NCBI RefSeq assembly: GCF_000280925.3
Contig: NZ_CP012109.1
Coordinates: 2,872,501 to 2,936,500, forward strand
DNA length: 64,000 nt
DNA from: Myxococcus hansupus
GTDB taxonomy: Bacteria > Myxococcota > Myxococcia > Myxococcales > Myxococcaceae
Reading direction: 5' to 3'
Made by a program: the position numbers and the translations under genes. Below, piece after piece: positions 1 to 10,364 of the stretch. Within the stretch, counting starts at the first letter, position 1; every line of letters starts with the position of its first letter. The notes below the pieces were generated by a model. The model was not told the origin of the DNA. It made no database searches and saw only the letters and a program-made list of their open reading frames with translations.

Positions 1-1
1 T

Positions 2-3000
2 CTGGCGAGTGAGAGCCTGCGCAGAGGCGAGTCCAACCTCGCCCTGGCGGGTGGGGTGAACCTCATCCTGTCGCCCGAGACGACCATCTGTCTCTGCAGC
101 ATGCAGGCGCTCGCCAGTGATGGCCGTTGCAAGACGTTCGACGCGGCCGCGGATGGTTACGTGCGAGGGGAAGGCTGTGGGGTGCTGGTCCTCAAGCGGC
201 TCTCGGACGCGCAGCGGGACGGCGACTCCATCCTCGCGTTGATTCGCGGCTCGGCGGTGAACCACGACGGCGCGAGTGGCGGTCTGACGGTGCCGAACGG
301 GCCGTCGCAGCAGGCCGTGGTGGCGAAGGCGCTGGAGAACGCGCGGGTGCCTCCGGCGCTCGTGGGCTACGTGGAGGCGCATGGAACGGGCACGCCGCTG
401 GGGGACCCGATAGAGCTGCGCGCATTGGGCGCGGTGCTGGGCAAGGGGCGTCCGGAGGACCGGCCGTTCTTCATCGGCTCGGTGAAGACGAACATCGGTC
501 ACCTGGAGCCGGCGGCGGGGATCGCGGGAGTCATCAAGACCATCCTCTCGTTGCAGCACCGGGAGATTCCTCCGCACCTGCACTTCCACACGCCGAATCC
601 GCATGTGGCGTGGGACCGGATTCCCGCGCGAGTCCCCGTGGAGCGTGTGCCCTGGCCGGCGCACGAAGGGCGGCGCATCGCGGGAGTGAGCTCCTTTGGC
701 CTGAGTGGCATCAACGCGCATGTGGTGCTGGAGGAGGCGCCGGTGTCCTCCGACGCCGTGACGCCCGCCGAGGAGCCGTCAGCGCAGCTCGTCGTCCTGT
801 CCGCGAAGTCGGCGCCAGCGCTGGCCGACCTGGCGAAGACGTGGTGTTCGTTCCTCGGACGCGAGGACTCCGGGACGCTCGCGGACCTCAGCTACACCAC
901 GGCCCTGTGTCGCACGCACCATGACCACCGGGTGGCGCTCGCGGCGAAGTCCAAGGAAGAGCTCCTCGCCCAGTTGACCGCCTTCACGGCGGGCGAGGCC
1001 CACGCGGGGCTGTCCTCGGGCCGCCGGAGCACCACGCAAAAAGTCGTCTTCGTGTTTCCGGGCCAGGGCTCGCAGTGGCTCGGCATGGGGCGTCAGTTGT
1101 ACGCACGCGACGCGACGTTCCGGGAAGCCATCGACCGATGTCATGGCGCGCTGGGACGCCACACGGACTGGTCTCTCCAGGAGGTGTTGAAGAACCCCGG
1201 ACAGCAGCCCCGTTGGAATGACATCGACGTCATTCAGCCCACGCTGTTCGCCTTGCAGGTGGCGCTCGCGGCGGTGTGGCGCGCGTTGGGCTTGGAGCCG
1301 CACGCGGTGGTGGGGCACAGCATGGGCGAGGTCGCCGCCGCGCATGTCGCGGGAGCGCTTTCGCTGGACGACGCGGCGCGCATCATCTGCGAGCGGAGCA
1401 AGCTCCTCCGGCGTGTGAGTGGCAAGGGCGCCATGGCGGTCGTGGACCTCTCCCGCGAGCAAGCGGAGGTGGAGCTCCTCGGCGTGGAGGACCGGATCGC
1501 CATCGCGGTCAGCAACGGCCCGAAGGCGACGGTGCTCTCGGGCGACCCCGAGGCCTTGAAGGGGGTGCTGGCGCGCCTGGAGCAGCGGGAGGTGTTCTGC
1601 CGTTGGGTGAAGGTGGATGTGGCGTCGCACAGCCCGCAGATGGACCCGCTGCGGCAGGACCTCCTGGAGCGGATGGCCGCCCTCCAGCCCACCCGTGGCA
1701 CGGTGCCCATCTACTCCACCGTGACGGGAGCGCCCATCGACGGTGAGGAGATGACCGCCGCCTACTGGGTGCGCAACCTGCGCCAGCCCGTGTTGTTCGC
1801 GGACGCGGTGCAGCGCCTCATCCAGGATGGAAACGTGCTCTTCATTGAGTTGAGCCCGCACCCCATCCTGGTTCCCTTCGTGGATGCGATGCTGCGGGAC
1901 GGTGACGCCTCCGGCCGTGGGCTCGTGGTGCCGAGCCTGCTCCGGGAGCAGGAGGAGTGGCCGTCCCTGCTGTCGTCCCTGGGCGCTCTGTCCACGCGCG
2001 TGGATCGCGTGGATTGGGGCCGGTTGCATCCGAGCAGGCGCCAGCGGGTCTCACTGCCTGCGTACCCCTGGCAGCGGGAGCGACATTGGTTGGACCTGGC
2101 GGGCCGCGTCGTGCGAGCGGGCACGGGAAGTCATCCCTTGTTGGGGGCCTCGTTCACGACCTCCATTCAGCAGGAGACCCGCTTCTGGGAGTCCTCGCTG
2201 AGCGCGAGCGAGCCCGGGTACCTGGCGGACCACCGTGTCGCGGGCTCGGTGGTGGTGCCGGGCGCGGCCTACCTGGAGATGGCGCTGGCCGCTGCGAAGG
2301 AACAGGACTCGGACACGGTGTACGAGCTGGTGGAGACCACCTTCAAGGAAGGCCTGGTGCTCCCGGAGGGCCAGACGCGCACGCTTCAACTGGCGATGCA
2401 CCGCGGCGGCGGAGGCTCCCTGACGTTCCAGCTCGCGAGCCAGACCGCGGCGCCGGAGCCGGGGTGGATGACGCACGTCGTAGGTCGGCTTCGTCCCGTT
2501 GACGGGCGCTTCACGGAGCCGCTGGCCGAGTCCTTCGACGCCATTCGGGCGCGCTGCACGGAGGTGATTCCGCAGGCGTCGCATTACGCGGCCATGGCTC
2601 GCAATGGCGTGGTCTACGGGCCCGCCTTCCAAGGCGTCCAGCAGGTGTGGCGCGGCAAGGAGGAAGCACTGGGGCATGTCCGGCTGCCCGAGCCGGTTGC
2701 CGCACGGGCCTCCGCGTATCGCGTTCATCCCGCGTTGCTCGATGCCTGCTTCCAATTGGTCTCCTCGGCCGTGCCTTCGGAAGCCATCAAGGCCGAGGCA
2801 GGTCCCGCCGTGCCCGTGGCACTCGACGCGCTGAGGCTCCATGCCGCTCCGGGGAGCGAGGCGTACTGCCATGTGAAGTTGCGGGATGGGGCCCGAAGCG
2901 GCGTCTACACCTTCGACCTCGTGCTGCGTGACGCAGCGGGCCGGGTGGTTGCCGAGATGCTCGGGCTCCGGGTTCAGCAACTGGATGCTCCGGCCGAGGC

Positions 3001-5764
3001 AGGGGCCAGCAAGGACCTGTACTTCGCACACGAATGGCGGCACGTCGCCACGCTGTCACCGCTCCCCTCGGAAGGGACGGAAGCGACTGGCCGGTGGCTC
3101 CTCATCGCGGATGGCAGCGAGTTCGCGGACGGAGTGGAGTCTCAACTTCGCTCGCGTCGTGGGGACGTCCTCCGCGTCGACGTGACGGGACGCGGCGAGG
3201 TGGACGGCCTCGCGCCAGGTGCCTTCGATGCGGTGCTGTCCGAGGCGTTGGGGGCTGGGGATGCTTTACGGGGTGTGGTCTATCTGAGCGGTCCGGTGTC
3301 GCTCGAGGCAGACCCGCTGTTGGGCTGCGGCGGCGTGCTGCACCTCGTCCAGGGCCTGTCCCGGCTGGCGCCGCCGAATCCGCCTCGGTTGTGGCTCGTC
3401 CTGCGGGGCTCGGGGCACCGCTCCGCCAAGGACGTGGCGCAGGCGCCGGTGTGGGGGCTGGGGCGCACGATTGCGCAGGAGCATTCCGAGTTGAAGTGCA
3501 CGCGCGTGGACGTGTCCGCGGCGCTGGAGGCCGAAGCCGGAAGCTCCGCGCTGGTGCATGAGCTGTTGTCGGCGGACGCGGAGGAGGAGGTTTCCCTCCG
3601 CATCGAGGGACGTTACGTCGGGCGCATCGTGAGGGGGGCTCCTGGTGGAGCGCCGGATGAAGCCGTGGTTCCGGTGGGGCGCCACCCCTTCCAGGTGACG
3701 CGCGGCGCGCGGGGCCTCCGGGAGCTCCGGGCTGTTGAACGACGGTCGCCGGGTCGCGGCGAGGTCGAGCTCGAACTCCATGTGGCGGCACGTGCGGACA
3801 CGGGTGCCCAGGAGCCGTGGGATGCCCCTCAGGTCACCGCGTGCAGTGGGCGCGTGGTGGCCTTGGGTGAAGGCGTGACGGACGTCTCGCTGGGGGAGGA
3901 GCGCATCGCCCTGGTGGCGTCGGGGCTCGGCTCGCATCTGTGCGTGCCGGTCGGGAGCACCGTGCTGCGTCCTCCCGCTTCCTCTCACGACGAAGCGGTG
4001 GCGCTGGCCGCGACGGTGTTGCCTGTCTGGTACGGCCTGCTCCAACTGGGCCGCCTCGAGAAACACGAGCGTGTGCTCGTGCTTGGGACGGACCACGGAC
4101 TGGGTCGGGCGGCCATCAAGCTGGCCCAGCGAATGGGCGCGGAGGTCTTCGCCGCGGCCTTCACCGACGCACAGGGGGCCTCGCTGCGGGAACTCGGAGC
4201 CGACGCCGTGGTCGACCCGCGGAAGGTTTCCGCGGTGGATGGGGTCCTCGACGCGACGGGCGGGCGAGGCATTGACCTGGTGGTCCTCGCTCCGGGCGCC
4301 ACCGAGGTCGAGCGAAGCCTCGCCATGCTGGCCGACGGCGCACGGGTCCTCGACCTGCGGGCTTCACCGGCCACGCCCGTGACCAATGGGGACGCGAACA
4401 TCGCGTGGTGCGTCGTCGACATCCTGGCTTTCGCGCGGCGCTGGCCGGAGCGCTTCTCCCGTCTCTGGCATGAGGTGAAACACGCCTTCTTCGAGGCGGG
4501 GGCGCTGTCCTCGGCGGCGACGGAAGCGGTGCTCTTCCCCTTGAACGAGCCACACGCCCGAGTGGTGGTGCCCGCCCAGGGAGCCCGCAGGCTTCGCGGC
4601 GATGGCACCTACCTCGTCACGGGAGGACTCGGCGGGCTCGGCTTCGAGGTGGCGAAGTGGCTGGTGGAGCAGGGCGCGGGGCACCTCGTGCTCCTGGGAC
4701 GGGATGCCTCCCTGTCACCAGCGCAGCAAGCGGACGTGGCCGCGCTCAAAGCCCAGGGCGCGAGGGTTCGGGTGATGGCGGCGGACGTGTCGGACCGCGC
4801 GCAACTGGGCCGGGCGTTCGCGGAGCTGGCCCGGGGCCCCGCGCCGTTGCGGGGTGTGATTCACGCCGCGGGTGTGTTGGATGATGGCGTCCTGCTCCAG
4901 CAGACGGTGGAGCGCTTCCGCCGGGTCATGGCGCCGAAGGTGCTCGGCGCTTGGAACCTGCACGTCCTGACGCGAGATGCGCCGCTCGACTTCTTCGTCC
5001 TGTATTCGTCCGCGGCCTCCCTGTTTGGCGCGCCAGGGCAGGGGAACTACGTGGCCGCCAATGCCTTCCTGGACGCGCTCGCGCATCACCGGCGCGAGCT
5101 GGGGCTTCCTGGCTTGAGCATCAACTGGGGCCCGTTCTCGGAGGTGGGACTGGCCGCGGCGCAAGCCAACCGGGGTGAACGCTTGGCGCAGCGGGGCTCG
5201 GACAGCCTCACGCCCGCCGAAGGCAACGCCATCCTGGGCCGGCTCTTGGATGGGGGTGTCACCCAGATGGCGGTGATGCCGCTGGAGCTGCGTCAGTGGG
5301 TGGAGTTCTATCCCCGAGCGAAGTCCGCGCCGTGGCTGTCGGAGTTGGTGCCCGCGGGTTCGGCAAGCGGGGCTCCGGGGGCGACGGACGTCGCGCTGCT
5401 CGAAACGCTGCGGCTGGCGACGCCGCGCGAGGCACGCGTCGCCCTGGAGTCCTTCGTGCGAGCACAACTGGGCCGGGTGCTTCGGCTCGACTCCGCGCGC
5501 ATCGATGTGGAAGCGCCGCTCCAAAGCCTGGGGTTGGATTCGTTGATGGGGTTGGAGCTGCGCAACCGGTTGGCATCGGGGTTGGGGCTGTCGCTCCCCG
5601 CGTCGTTGATCTGGAAGCACCCGACGCTGGATGCGCTCTGTGTGCATCTCCAGAGTGAAGTCATGGACCGCGTCCTGGCCGAGACCCTGGCTCATCCGGT
5701 GGAGGTCACAGTGCCGGTGGCGGAATCGGCCGCCGCCAATGACAACGAGGTGTTCGTCCTATGA
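2..5764 (+). CDS. Type I modular polyketide synthase, last extension module (5' end outside window)
   Basis: The reading frame is open to the left edge, so the protein is truncated at its start. It begins inside the ketosynthase (KS): the active-site Cys lies off the window, but both KS histidine motifs are present (VEAHGTGT and KTNIGHLEPAAG). Then follow an acyltransferase (AT; GHSMGE Ser near residue 440, VASH near 541, suggesting but not proving methylmalonyl), a dehydratase (HRVAGSVVVP and LLDACFQ), a degenerate enoylreductase-like region, a ketoreductase (TGGLGGLG, YSSAAS, catalytic Tyr near 1683, B-type LDD) and a carrier domain (GLDSLM Ser near 1847). The module should add one unit and reduce it to the alkene. 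It overlaps the next gene by ATGA and ends in a short tail, DNEVFVL, that may dock to it. Domain content and context fit the final PKS of a myxalamid-type line (MxaB1-like). That assignment is inference. Confidence 0.93.
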   Translation: MASESLRRGESNLALAGGVNLILSPETTICLCSMQALASDGRCKTFDAAADGYVRGEGCGVLVLKRLSDAQRDGDSILALIRGSAVNHDGASGGLTVPNGPSQQAVVAKALENARVPPALVGYVEAHGTGTPLGDPIELRALGAVLGKGRPEDRPFFIGSVKTNIGHLEPAAGIAGVIKTILSLQHREIPPHLHFHTPNPHVAWDRIPARVPVERVPWPAHEGRRIAGVSSFGLSGINAHVVLEEAPVSSDAVTPAEEPSAQLVVLSAKSAPALADLAKTWCSFLGREDSGTLADLSYTTALCRTHHDHRVALAAKSKEELLAQLTAFTAGEAHAGLSSGRRSTTQKVVFVFPGQGSQWLGMGRQLYARDATFREAIDRCHGALGRHTDWSLQEVLKNPGQQPRWNDIDVIQPTLFALQVALAAVWRALGLEPHAVVGHSMGEVAAAHVAGALSLDDAARIICERSKLLRRVSGKGAMAVVDLSREQAEVELLGVEDRIAIAVSNGPKATVLSGDPEALKGVLARLEQREVFCRWVKVDVASHSPQMDPLRQDLLERMAALQPTRGTVPIYSTVTGAPIDGEEMTAAYWVRNLRQPVLFADAVQRLIQDGNVLFIELSPHPILVPFVDAMLRDGDASGRGLVVPSLLREQEEWPSLLSSLGALSTRVDRVDWGRLHPSRRQRVSLPAYPWQRERHWLDLAGRVVRAGTGSHPLLGASFTTSIQQETRFWESSLSASEPGYLADHRVAGSVVVPGAAYLEMALAAAKEQDSDTVYELVETTFKEGLVLPEGQTRTLQLAMHRGGGGSLTFQLASQTAAPEPGWMTHVVGRLRPVDGRFTEPLAESFDAIRARCTEVIPQASHYAAMARNGVVYGPAFQGVQQVWRGKEEALGHVRLPEPVAARASAYRVHPALLDACFQLVSSAVPSEAIKAEAGPAVPVALDALRLHAAPGSEAYCHVKLRDGARSGVYTFDLVLRDAAGRVVAEMLGLRVQQLDAPAEAGASKDLYFAHEWRHVATLSPLPSEGTEATGRWLLIADGSEFADGVESQLRSRRGDVLRVDVTGRGEVDGLAPGAFDAVLSEALGAGDALRGVVYLSGPVSLEADPLLGCGGVLHLVQGLSRLAPPNPPRLWLVLRGSGHRSAKDVAQAPVWGLGRTIAQEHSELKCTRVDVSAALEAEAGSSALVHELLSADAEEEVSLRIEGRYVGRIVRGAPGGAPDEAVVPVGRHPFQVTRGARGLRELRAVERRSPGRGEVELELHVAARADTGAQEPWDAPQVTACSGRVVALGEGVTDVSLGEERIALVASGLGSHLCVPVGSTVLRPPASSHDEAVALAATVLPVWYGLLQLGRLEKHERVLVLGTDHGLGRAAIKLAQRMGAEVFAAAFTDAQGASLRELGADAVVDPRKVSAVDGVLDATGGRGIDLVVLAPGATEVERSLAMLADGARVLDLRASPATPVTNGDANIAWCVVDILAFARRWPERFSRLWHEVKHAFFEAGALSSAATEAVLFPLNEPHARVVVPAQGARRLRGDGTYLVTGGLGGLGFEVAKWLVEQGAGHLVLLGRDASLSPAQQADVAALKAQGARVRVMAADVSDRAQLGRAFAELARGPAPLRGVIHAAGVLDDGVLLQQTVERFRRVMAPKVLGAWNLHVLTRDAPLDFFVLYSSAASLFGAPGQGNYVAANAFLDALAHHRRELGLPGLSINWGPFSEVGLAAAQANRGERLAQRGSDSLTPAEGNAILGRLLDGGVTQMAVMPLELRQWVEFYPRAKSAPWLSELVPAGSASGAPGATDVALLETLRLATPREARVALESFVRAQLGRVLRLDSARIDVEAPLQSLGLDSLMGLELRNRLASGLGLSLPASLIWKHPTLDALCVHLQSEVMDRVLAETLAHPVEVTVPVAESAAANDNEVFVL

Positions 5765-8700
5765 GTGTACGGGAGCTGTTGGGCACCCTTGCGTCCAAGG
5801 GCGTGCGCCTGCGCGTCGATGGTGACACGCTGGTGGTCGAAGCGAGCAAGTCCGTCTTCACGCCGGAGCTGCGGTCCACGCTGGCCGCGAACAAGGCAGA
5901 CATCCTCGCGTTTCTCCGCAAGCACACGGGACGTGACGACACGGCACCGGAACCGTCGGTCGCGAGGCCCGAGGTCATTCCCCTGTCGAGCGGCCAGGAG
6001 CGGCTCTGGTTCCTGGACCGATTGTCGCCAGGGACCTCGCAGTACAACGTCCACTTGGGCCTCCGGGGTCGAGGCACGCTCGATTCGGTGGCGCTGCGCA
6101 AGAGCCTGGATCAGCTCGTTCGGCGGCACGAAGTCCTGCGGACATCCTTCCCGGAGGTGGATGGACAGCCTCGGCAGGTCATCGCGTCACCGGACGTCGG
6201 TGCGGCGCTGAACATCACGGCCCTCCCAGGTCTGTCCGACGCCGCGCGGGAGGACGTGCTTCAGCGGCACTCGGAGGCACTGGCCCAGCAACCCTTCAAT
6301 CTGGCCACGGGGCCGCTTTTCCGCGTGGCGCTGGTGGCGCTGGACACCGACGACTTCGCCCTCTTCGTGACGAAGCATCACATCATCACGGACGGCTGGT
6401 CGCTGGGCGTCTTCATCCGGGAGCTTTCCGCGCTGTACGCATCATTCGTCCGGGGGCAGGTGGCGGCATTGCCGCGCGCGTCCATGCAGTTCGCCGAGGT
6501 GGCCCTTCGCGAACAAGCGTGGCTGGCGGGAGCGGAGGGTGACAGTGAGAGGGCTCACTGGAAGAGCGTATTGCAGGGGTTGCCGCCGCTGCAGCTCCCC
6601 GTGGACCATGCCGTGTCCAGCGCGATGAGCCACAGAGGGGCGACGGTGCCCGTTGCCTTCTCCCCCGGGTTGAGCGACGCCGTGCAGGCCTTCGCCCAAC
6701 GAGAAGGCTGCAGCCTCTTCATGGTGCTGTATGCGGCGTTCTCCGCGCTGCTGCACCGCTACTCCGGACAGGCTGACTTCGGCGTGGGGACGGTGACCGC
6801 GAATCGCGGCAGCGTGTCGCCGGACCTGATTGGCTTCATGGCGAACACCCTCGTGCTCCGGTCCGACCTGTCGGGAGACCCCACCTTCGGGACGTGGCTA
6901 AGCCGTGCCAGGAAGACGGTGCTCGATGCGCAGGACCACCAGACGCTGCCGTTCAGCGAGGTGGTGAAGGCGGCCGGTGCGTCGCGAGAGGGTGGCCTCA
7001 ACCCGCTGGTGCGCGCCTGCTTCACGCTGGAGAACATCCCCGCGCCCACGCTGGACCTGCCTGGAACGCGCTGGTCGTTCTTGAAGGGCGCTCCGGACGG
7101 CAGCGTGGAGGGCGTCGCCAAGTTCGAGCTGTCGCTCATCCTGGCCTCGGGGCCGCGGGGGCTGGCCGGCATGCTCGAGTACTCGCGAGAGGTCTTCGAG
7201 GCTTCGACCGTGGAGCGGATGGTGGGGCATCTCCAGGTGTTGCTGGAGGCGGCCATCGCGAAGCCGGAGACGCCACTGTCGAAGCTGCCCCTGCTGTCCG
7301 AGCACGAGCGGACGCACCTGCTCACCGTGTGCAACGGTCCGAGGCTCGAAGTCCCGGCCGCGTGCATGCATGAACTCATCCAGGCCCAGGCCGAGCGCAC
7401 GCCGGAAGCCGTGGCCGTGGTGAGTGGCAAGACGCGCCTGACCTATGCCGAGCTCGATCGCCGGGCGAATCAACTGGCGCATCACCTCCGAAGGCTCGGA
7501 GTGCGGAGGGAGACACGTGTCGGCCTCTGCGTCGAGCGGACGGAGGACCTCGTCATCGGTTTGCTCGGCATCCTCAAGTCCGGCGGCGCCTACGTTCCGT
7601 TGGACCCGGCCTATCCGAAGGAGCGCTTGTCGCTCATCCTGGAGGATGCGCAGGTTCCTGTGCTGCTCACGCAGCAGCGGCTCGTGCCGGAGCTGCCGGC
7701 CACTTCCGCGCGAGTGGTGTGCCTGGATTCGGATGCGGACGTCATCGGCGGCGAGCCTGTACGCGCCTTGGAGCCCATCACGACGCCGGAGTCGCTCGCG
7801 TACCTCATCTACACCTCGGGCTCCACGGGCAAGCCCAAGGGCGTGATGATTGACCACCGCAACGCCGTGGCCTTCTTGCAGTGGGCGATGAGCGTCTTCT
7901 CGCCGGAGGTGCTGGCGGGGACCTTGGCGTCGACGTCCGTCTGCTTCGATTTGTCTGTCTTCGAAATCTTCACGCCCCTGTGCTGTGGCGCGAAGGTCAT
8001 CGTCGCGAAGAACGCGCTGGAGCTACCAGACCTCCCTGCGGCGAACGAGGTGACGCTCATCAACACCGTGCCTTCGGCCATGGCCGCGCTGTTGCGAGCA
8101 GGGGCGGTGCCAGGCTCGGTCGCCACGGTGAATCTGGCCGGTGAGGCCCTCATGGGGGCGTTGGTCGAACACATCCATGCGCTCGGCCACGTCGAGGCTG
8201 TTTTCAACCTCTACGGGCCGAGCGAGACGACGACCTATTCGACGTACACACGCGTGGGCAGGGGACAGACGCCCACCATCGGGCGCCCGGTTGGAAACAC
8301 CCAGGTGTACGTGCTGGACGCGAACCGGGAGCCGATGCCCGTGGGCGTGCCGGGAGAGGTCTACATCGGAGGCCAGGGGGTCGCGCGTGGTTACCTGGGG
8401 CGGCCGGAGCTGACCGCCGAGCGCTTCGTCACGTCGCCGTTCAGCCAGGAGACAGGGGCGCACCTGTACCGGACTGGCGACCTGGCGCGCTGGTTGCCAG
8501 ACGGACGGCTCGAATACCTGGGCCGGATGGACCACCAGGTGAAGCTGCGCGGCTTCCGCATCGAGCTGGGCGAGATTGGCGAGGCGCTGCTGACGCACCC
8601 GAAGGTGCGGGACGCGGTGGTCGTCGTGCGAGAGGGTGGGGACGGCGACAAGCACCTGGTGGCGTACGTGGTGGGCCGAGGGGAGGAGAACCCCGAGTCC

Positions 8701-10302
8701 GCGGAGCTGCGTGACCACCTGAAGTCCCGCTTGCCGGAGTACATGGTTCCCTCCATCTTCGTTCGCTTGGAGGCGCTGCCGCTCACCCCGAACGGGAAGG
8801 TGGACCGCGCCGCGCTCCCCGCGCCGACGCGCCTGGGCGCCGGTCCGGTGAAGGCGTACGTGGCGCCGAGGACCCCTAGCGAAGCCGCGCTGGCGGTCAT
8901 CTGGGAGCAAGTCCTCGGCGTGGAGCAGGTGAGCGTCCGCGACCACTTCTTCGAACTCGGTGGACACTCGTTGTTGCTCTACCGGGTGCTCGTCCTGGCG
9001 CGGACCCTCACGGGGTCGGACATCCCGCTGCGAGCCTTGTTGCAGGCGCCGACGCTCGAGGAGATGGCCCGGACCCTGGATGCGGCGAAGTCAGGCGCCT
9101 TGCCCACCCATGATGTGACCGTGGACATGGAAGCAGACGCCGTGCTGGCGGCGGACCTCTCGCCTGGGCACGACTTGCCGCAGGCCGAGGGTCCTGCACG
9201 CGCTGTCTTGCTGACGGGCGCCACCGGGTTCCTCGGAGCCTTCCTCTTGGAGGAACTCTTCCGGAAGACGGAGGCGCGTCTCTATTGTCTCGTGCGCGCG
9301 AAGACGGAGCGGGAGGGGATGCTCCGGATTCGCGTGAACCTGGAGCGGTATGGGCTGTGGCGAGACGAAATCGCGCCGCGAATCGTCATCGTCCAGGGGG
9401 ACATCGGGCTGCCCCTGTTGGGGCTCTCCGAGACGGGATTCGACCGGCTCTCCGAGGAGCTGGACGCCGTCTATCACAACGGCGCGCTCGTCAATTTCCT
9501 CTATCCCTACGAGTCGATGCGGGCGGCCAACGTCTTGGGGACCCGGGAGATTCTCCGGCTGTCGATGCGCACGCGCATCAAGCCGCTCCACTATGTCTCC
9601 ACGGTGTCCGTGCTCCCCGTGGGACGGCCGCGGCCCATCCGCGAGGATGAGCCATTGGAAGGCGCGTCGAGCCTGCTGGGCGGATATGCCCAGAGCAAGT
9701 GGGTAGCGGAGCAGCTCGTGAGAGAGGCTTCGCGGCGCGGCCTCCCGGTGACGATCCACCGGCCTGGACGGGTCACGGGGCATAGCCGGACCGGAGCCTG
9801 GAATACGGACGACCTGGTGTGCAGGACGCTCAAGGGGTGCGTCCAGTTGGGAAGCGCCCCTCTTGTCGAAGCCCTGCTCGATGTGACGCCCGTTGACTAC
9901 GTGAGCAGCGCCATCGTCGACCTGTCCCTTCGCCCGGAGTCCGTGGGGCAGACGTTCCATCTGGTCAACCCGCACTTCGTCCGCGCGGAAGACATGTGGT
10001 CGCACATGCAAGCGTTCGGGTACGGGCTCCGAGTCCTGGCCTACGATGCGTGGCTCGCCGAGTTGGGGCACGCGGCGCCGTCTGACAGCGAGTTGGGGGA
10101 CCTGCTGATGTTCCTTCAGCAGGTTCCTGCCGAGGACCGGAGCGTGGGAGGGCCTCGGATGGTCGTCTGCGACAGCGGACACACGCGGAAGGCGTTGGAG
10201 CCGACCAGGACGGCCTGCCCGCCGGTGGATGCCTCCCTGATTTCGACGTACCTCTCGTCACTCGTGGGGCGTGGCTTCCTCGCGGCGCCTGGGACTCGCT
10301 GA
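5761..10302 (+). CDS. mxaA: Terminal NRPS: TubC-type docking, C, A (Ala), PCP, thioester reductase; MxaA-like
   Basis: This 1513-residue protein starts with a TubC-type docking domain (about 1-55). The condensation domain follows (RLWFL near 78, HHIITDG near 206). The adenylation domain has TSGSTGKPKG near 685, YGPSETT and PNGKVDRAALP. The carrier domain has GGHSLL, with its Ser near 1070. A reductive release domain ends the protein (GATGFLG near 1150, Tyr-x3-Lys YAQSK near 1308). Reading the specificity pocket against the GrsA frame gives DLFNNALTYK, a code I recall for alanine. The protein should therefore couple the polyketide to alanine and release it reductively as an aldehyde or alcohol. 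Myxalamids end in an alaninol amide made by MxaA with this same domain order, so a myxalamid-type product is inferred. The start ATG overlaps the PKS stop, showing translational coupling. Confidence 0.9.
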   Translation: MSVRELLGTLASKGVRLRVDGDTLVVEASKSVFTPELRSTLAANKADILAFLRKHTGRDDTAPEPSVARPEVIPLSSGQERLWFLDRLSPGTSQYNVHLGLRGRGTLDSVALRKSLDQLVRRHEVLRTSFPEVDGQPRQVIASPDVGAALNITALPGLSDAAREDVLQRHSEALAQQPFNLATGPLFRVALVALDTDDFALFVTKHHIITDGWSLGVFIRELSALYASFVRGQVAALPRASMQFAEVALREQAWLAGAEGDSERAHWKSVLQGLPPLQLPVDHAVSSAMSHRGATVPVAFSPGLSDAVQAFAQREGCSLFMVLYAAFSALLHRYSGQADFGVGTVTANRGSVSPDLIGFMANTLVLRSDLSGDPTFGTWLSRARKTVLDAQDHQTLPFSEVVKAAGASREGGLNPLVRACFTLENIPAPTLDLPGTRWSFLKGAPDGSVEGVAKFELSLILASGPRGLAGMLEYSREVFEASTVERMVGHLQVLLEAAIAKPETPLSKLPLLSEHERTHLLTVCNGPRLEVPAACMHELIQAQAERTPEAVAVVSGKTRLTYAELDRRANQLAHHLRRLGVRRETRVGLCVERTEDLVIGLLGILKSGGAYVPLDPAYPKERLSLILEDAQVPVLLTQQRLVPELPATSARVVCLDSDADVIGGEPVRALEPITTPESLAYLIYTSGSTGKPKGVMIDHRNAVAFLQWAMSVFSPEVLAGTLASTSVCFDLSVFEIFTPLCCGAKVIVAKNALELPDLPAANEVTLINTVPSAMAALLRAGAVPGSVATVNLAGEALMGALVEHIHALGHVEAVFNLYGPSETTTYSTYTRVGRGQTPTIGRPVGNTQVYVLDANREPMPVGVPGEVYIGGQGVARGYLGRPELTAERFVTSPFSQETGAHLYRTGDLARWLPDGRLEYLGRMDHQVKLRGFRIELGEIGEALLTHPKVRDAVVVVREGGDGDKHLVAYVVGRGEENPESAELRDHLKSRLPEYMVPSIFVRLEALPLTPNGKVDRAALPAPTRLGAGPVKAYVAPRTPSEAALAVIWEQVLGVEQVSVRDHFFELGGHSLLLYRVLVLARTLTGSDIPLRALLQAPTLEEMARTLDAAKSGALPTHDVTVDMEADAVLAADLSPGHDLPQAEGPARAVLLTGATGFLGAFLLEELFRKTEARLYCLVRAKTEREGMLRIRVNLERYGLWRDEIAPRIVIVQGDIGLPLLGLSETGFDRLSEELDAVYHNGALVNFLYPYESMRAANVLGTREILRLSMRTRIKPLHYVSTVSVLPVGRPRPIREDEPLEGASSLLGGYAQSKWVAEQLVREASRRGLPVTIHRPGRVTGHSRTGAWNTDDLVCRTLKGCVQLGSAPLVEALLDVTPVDYVSSAIVDLSLRPESVGQTFHLVNPHFVRAEDMWSHMQAFGYGLRVLAYDAWLAELGHAAPSDSELGDLLMFLQQVPAEDRSVGGPRMVVCDSGHTRKALEPTRTACPPVDASLISTYLSSLVGRGFLAAPGTR

Positions 10303-10317
10303 GGGACGCGGGGGGCA

Positions 10318-10348
10318 CTCCGCGCGAGGCATGTCGTCTCGCGCGGAG
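10318..10348. terminator. Strong hairpin between convergent genes
   Basis: An 11-base perfect inverted repeat (CTCCGCGCGAG and CTCGCGCGGAG) flanks a 9-base loop just after the NRPS stop and before the end of the leftward Cys-rich gene. There is no clear U tract. The position suits a bidirectional terminator. Confidence 0.65.
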
Positions 10349-10364
10349 AAGCCGGCCTCACGCC

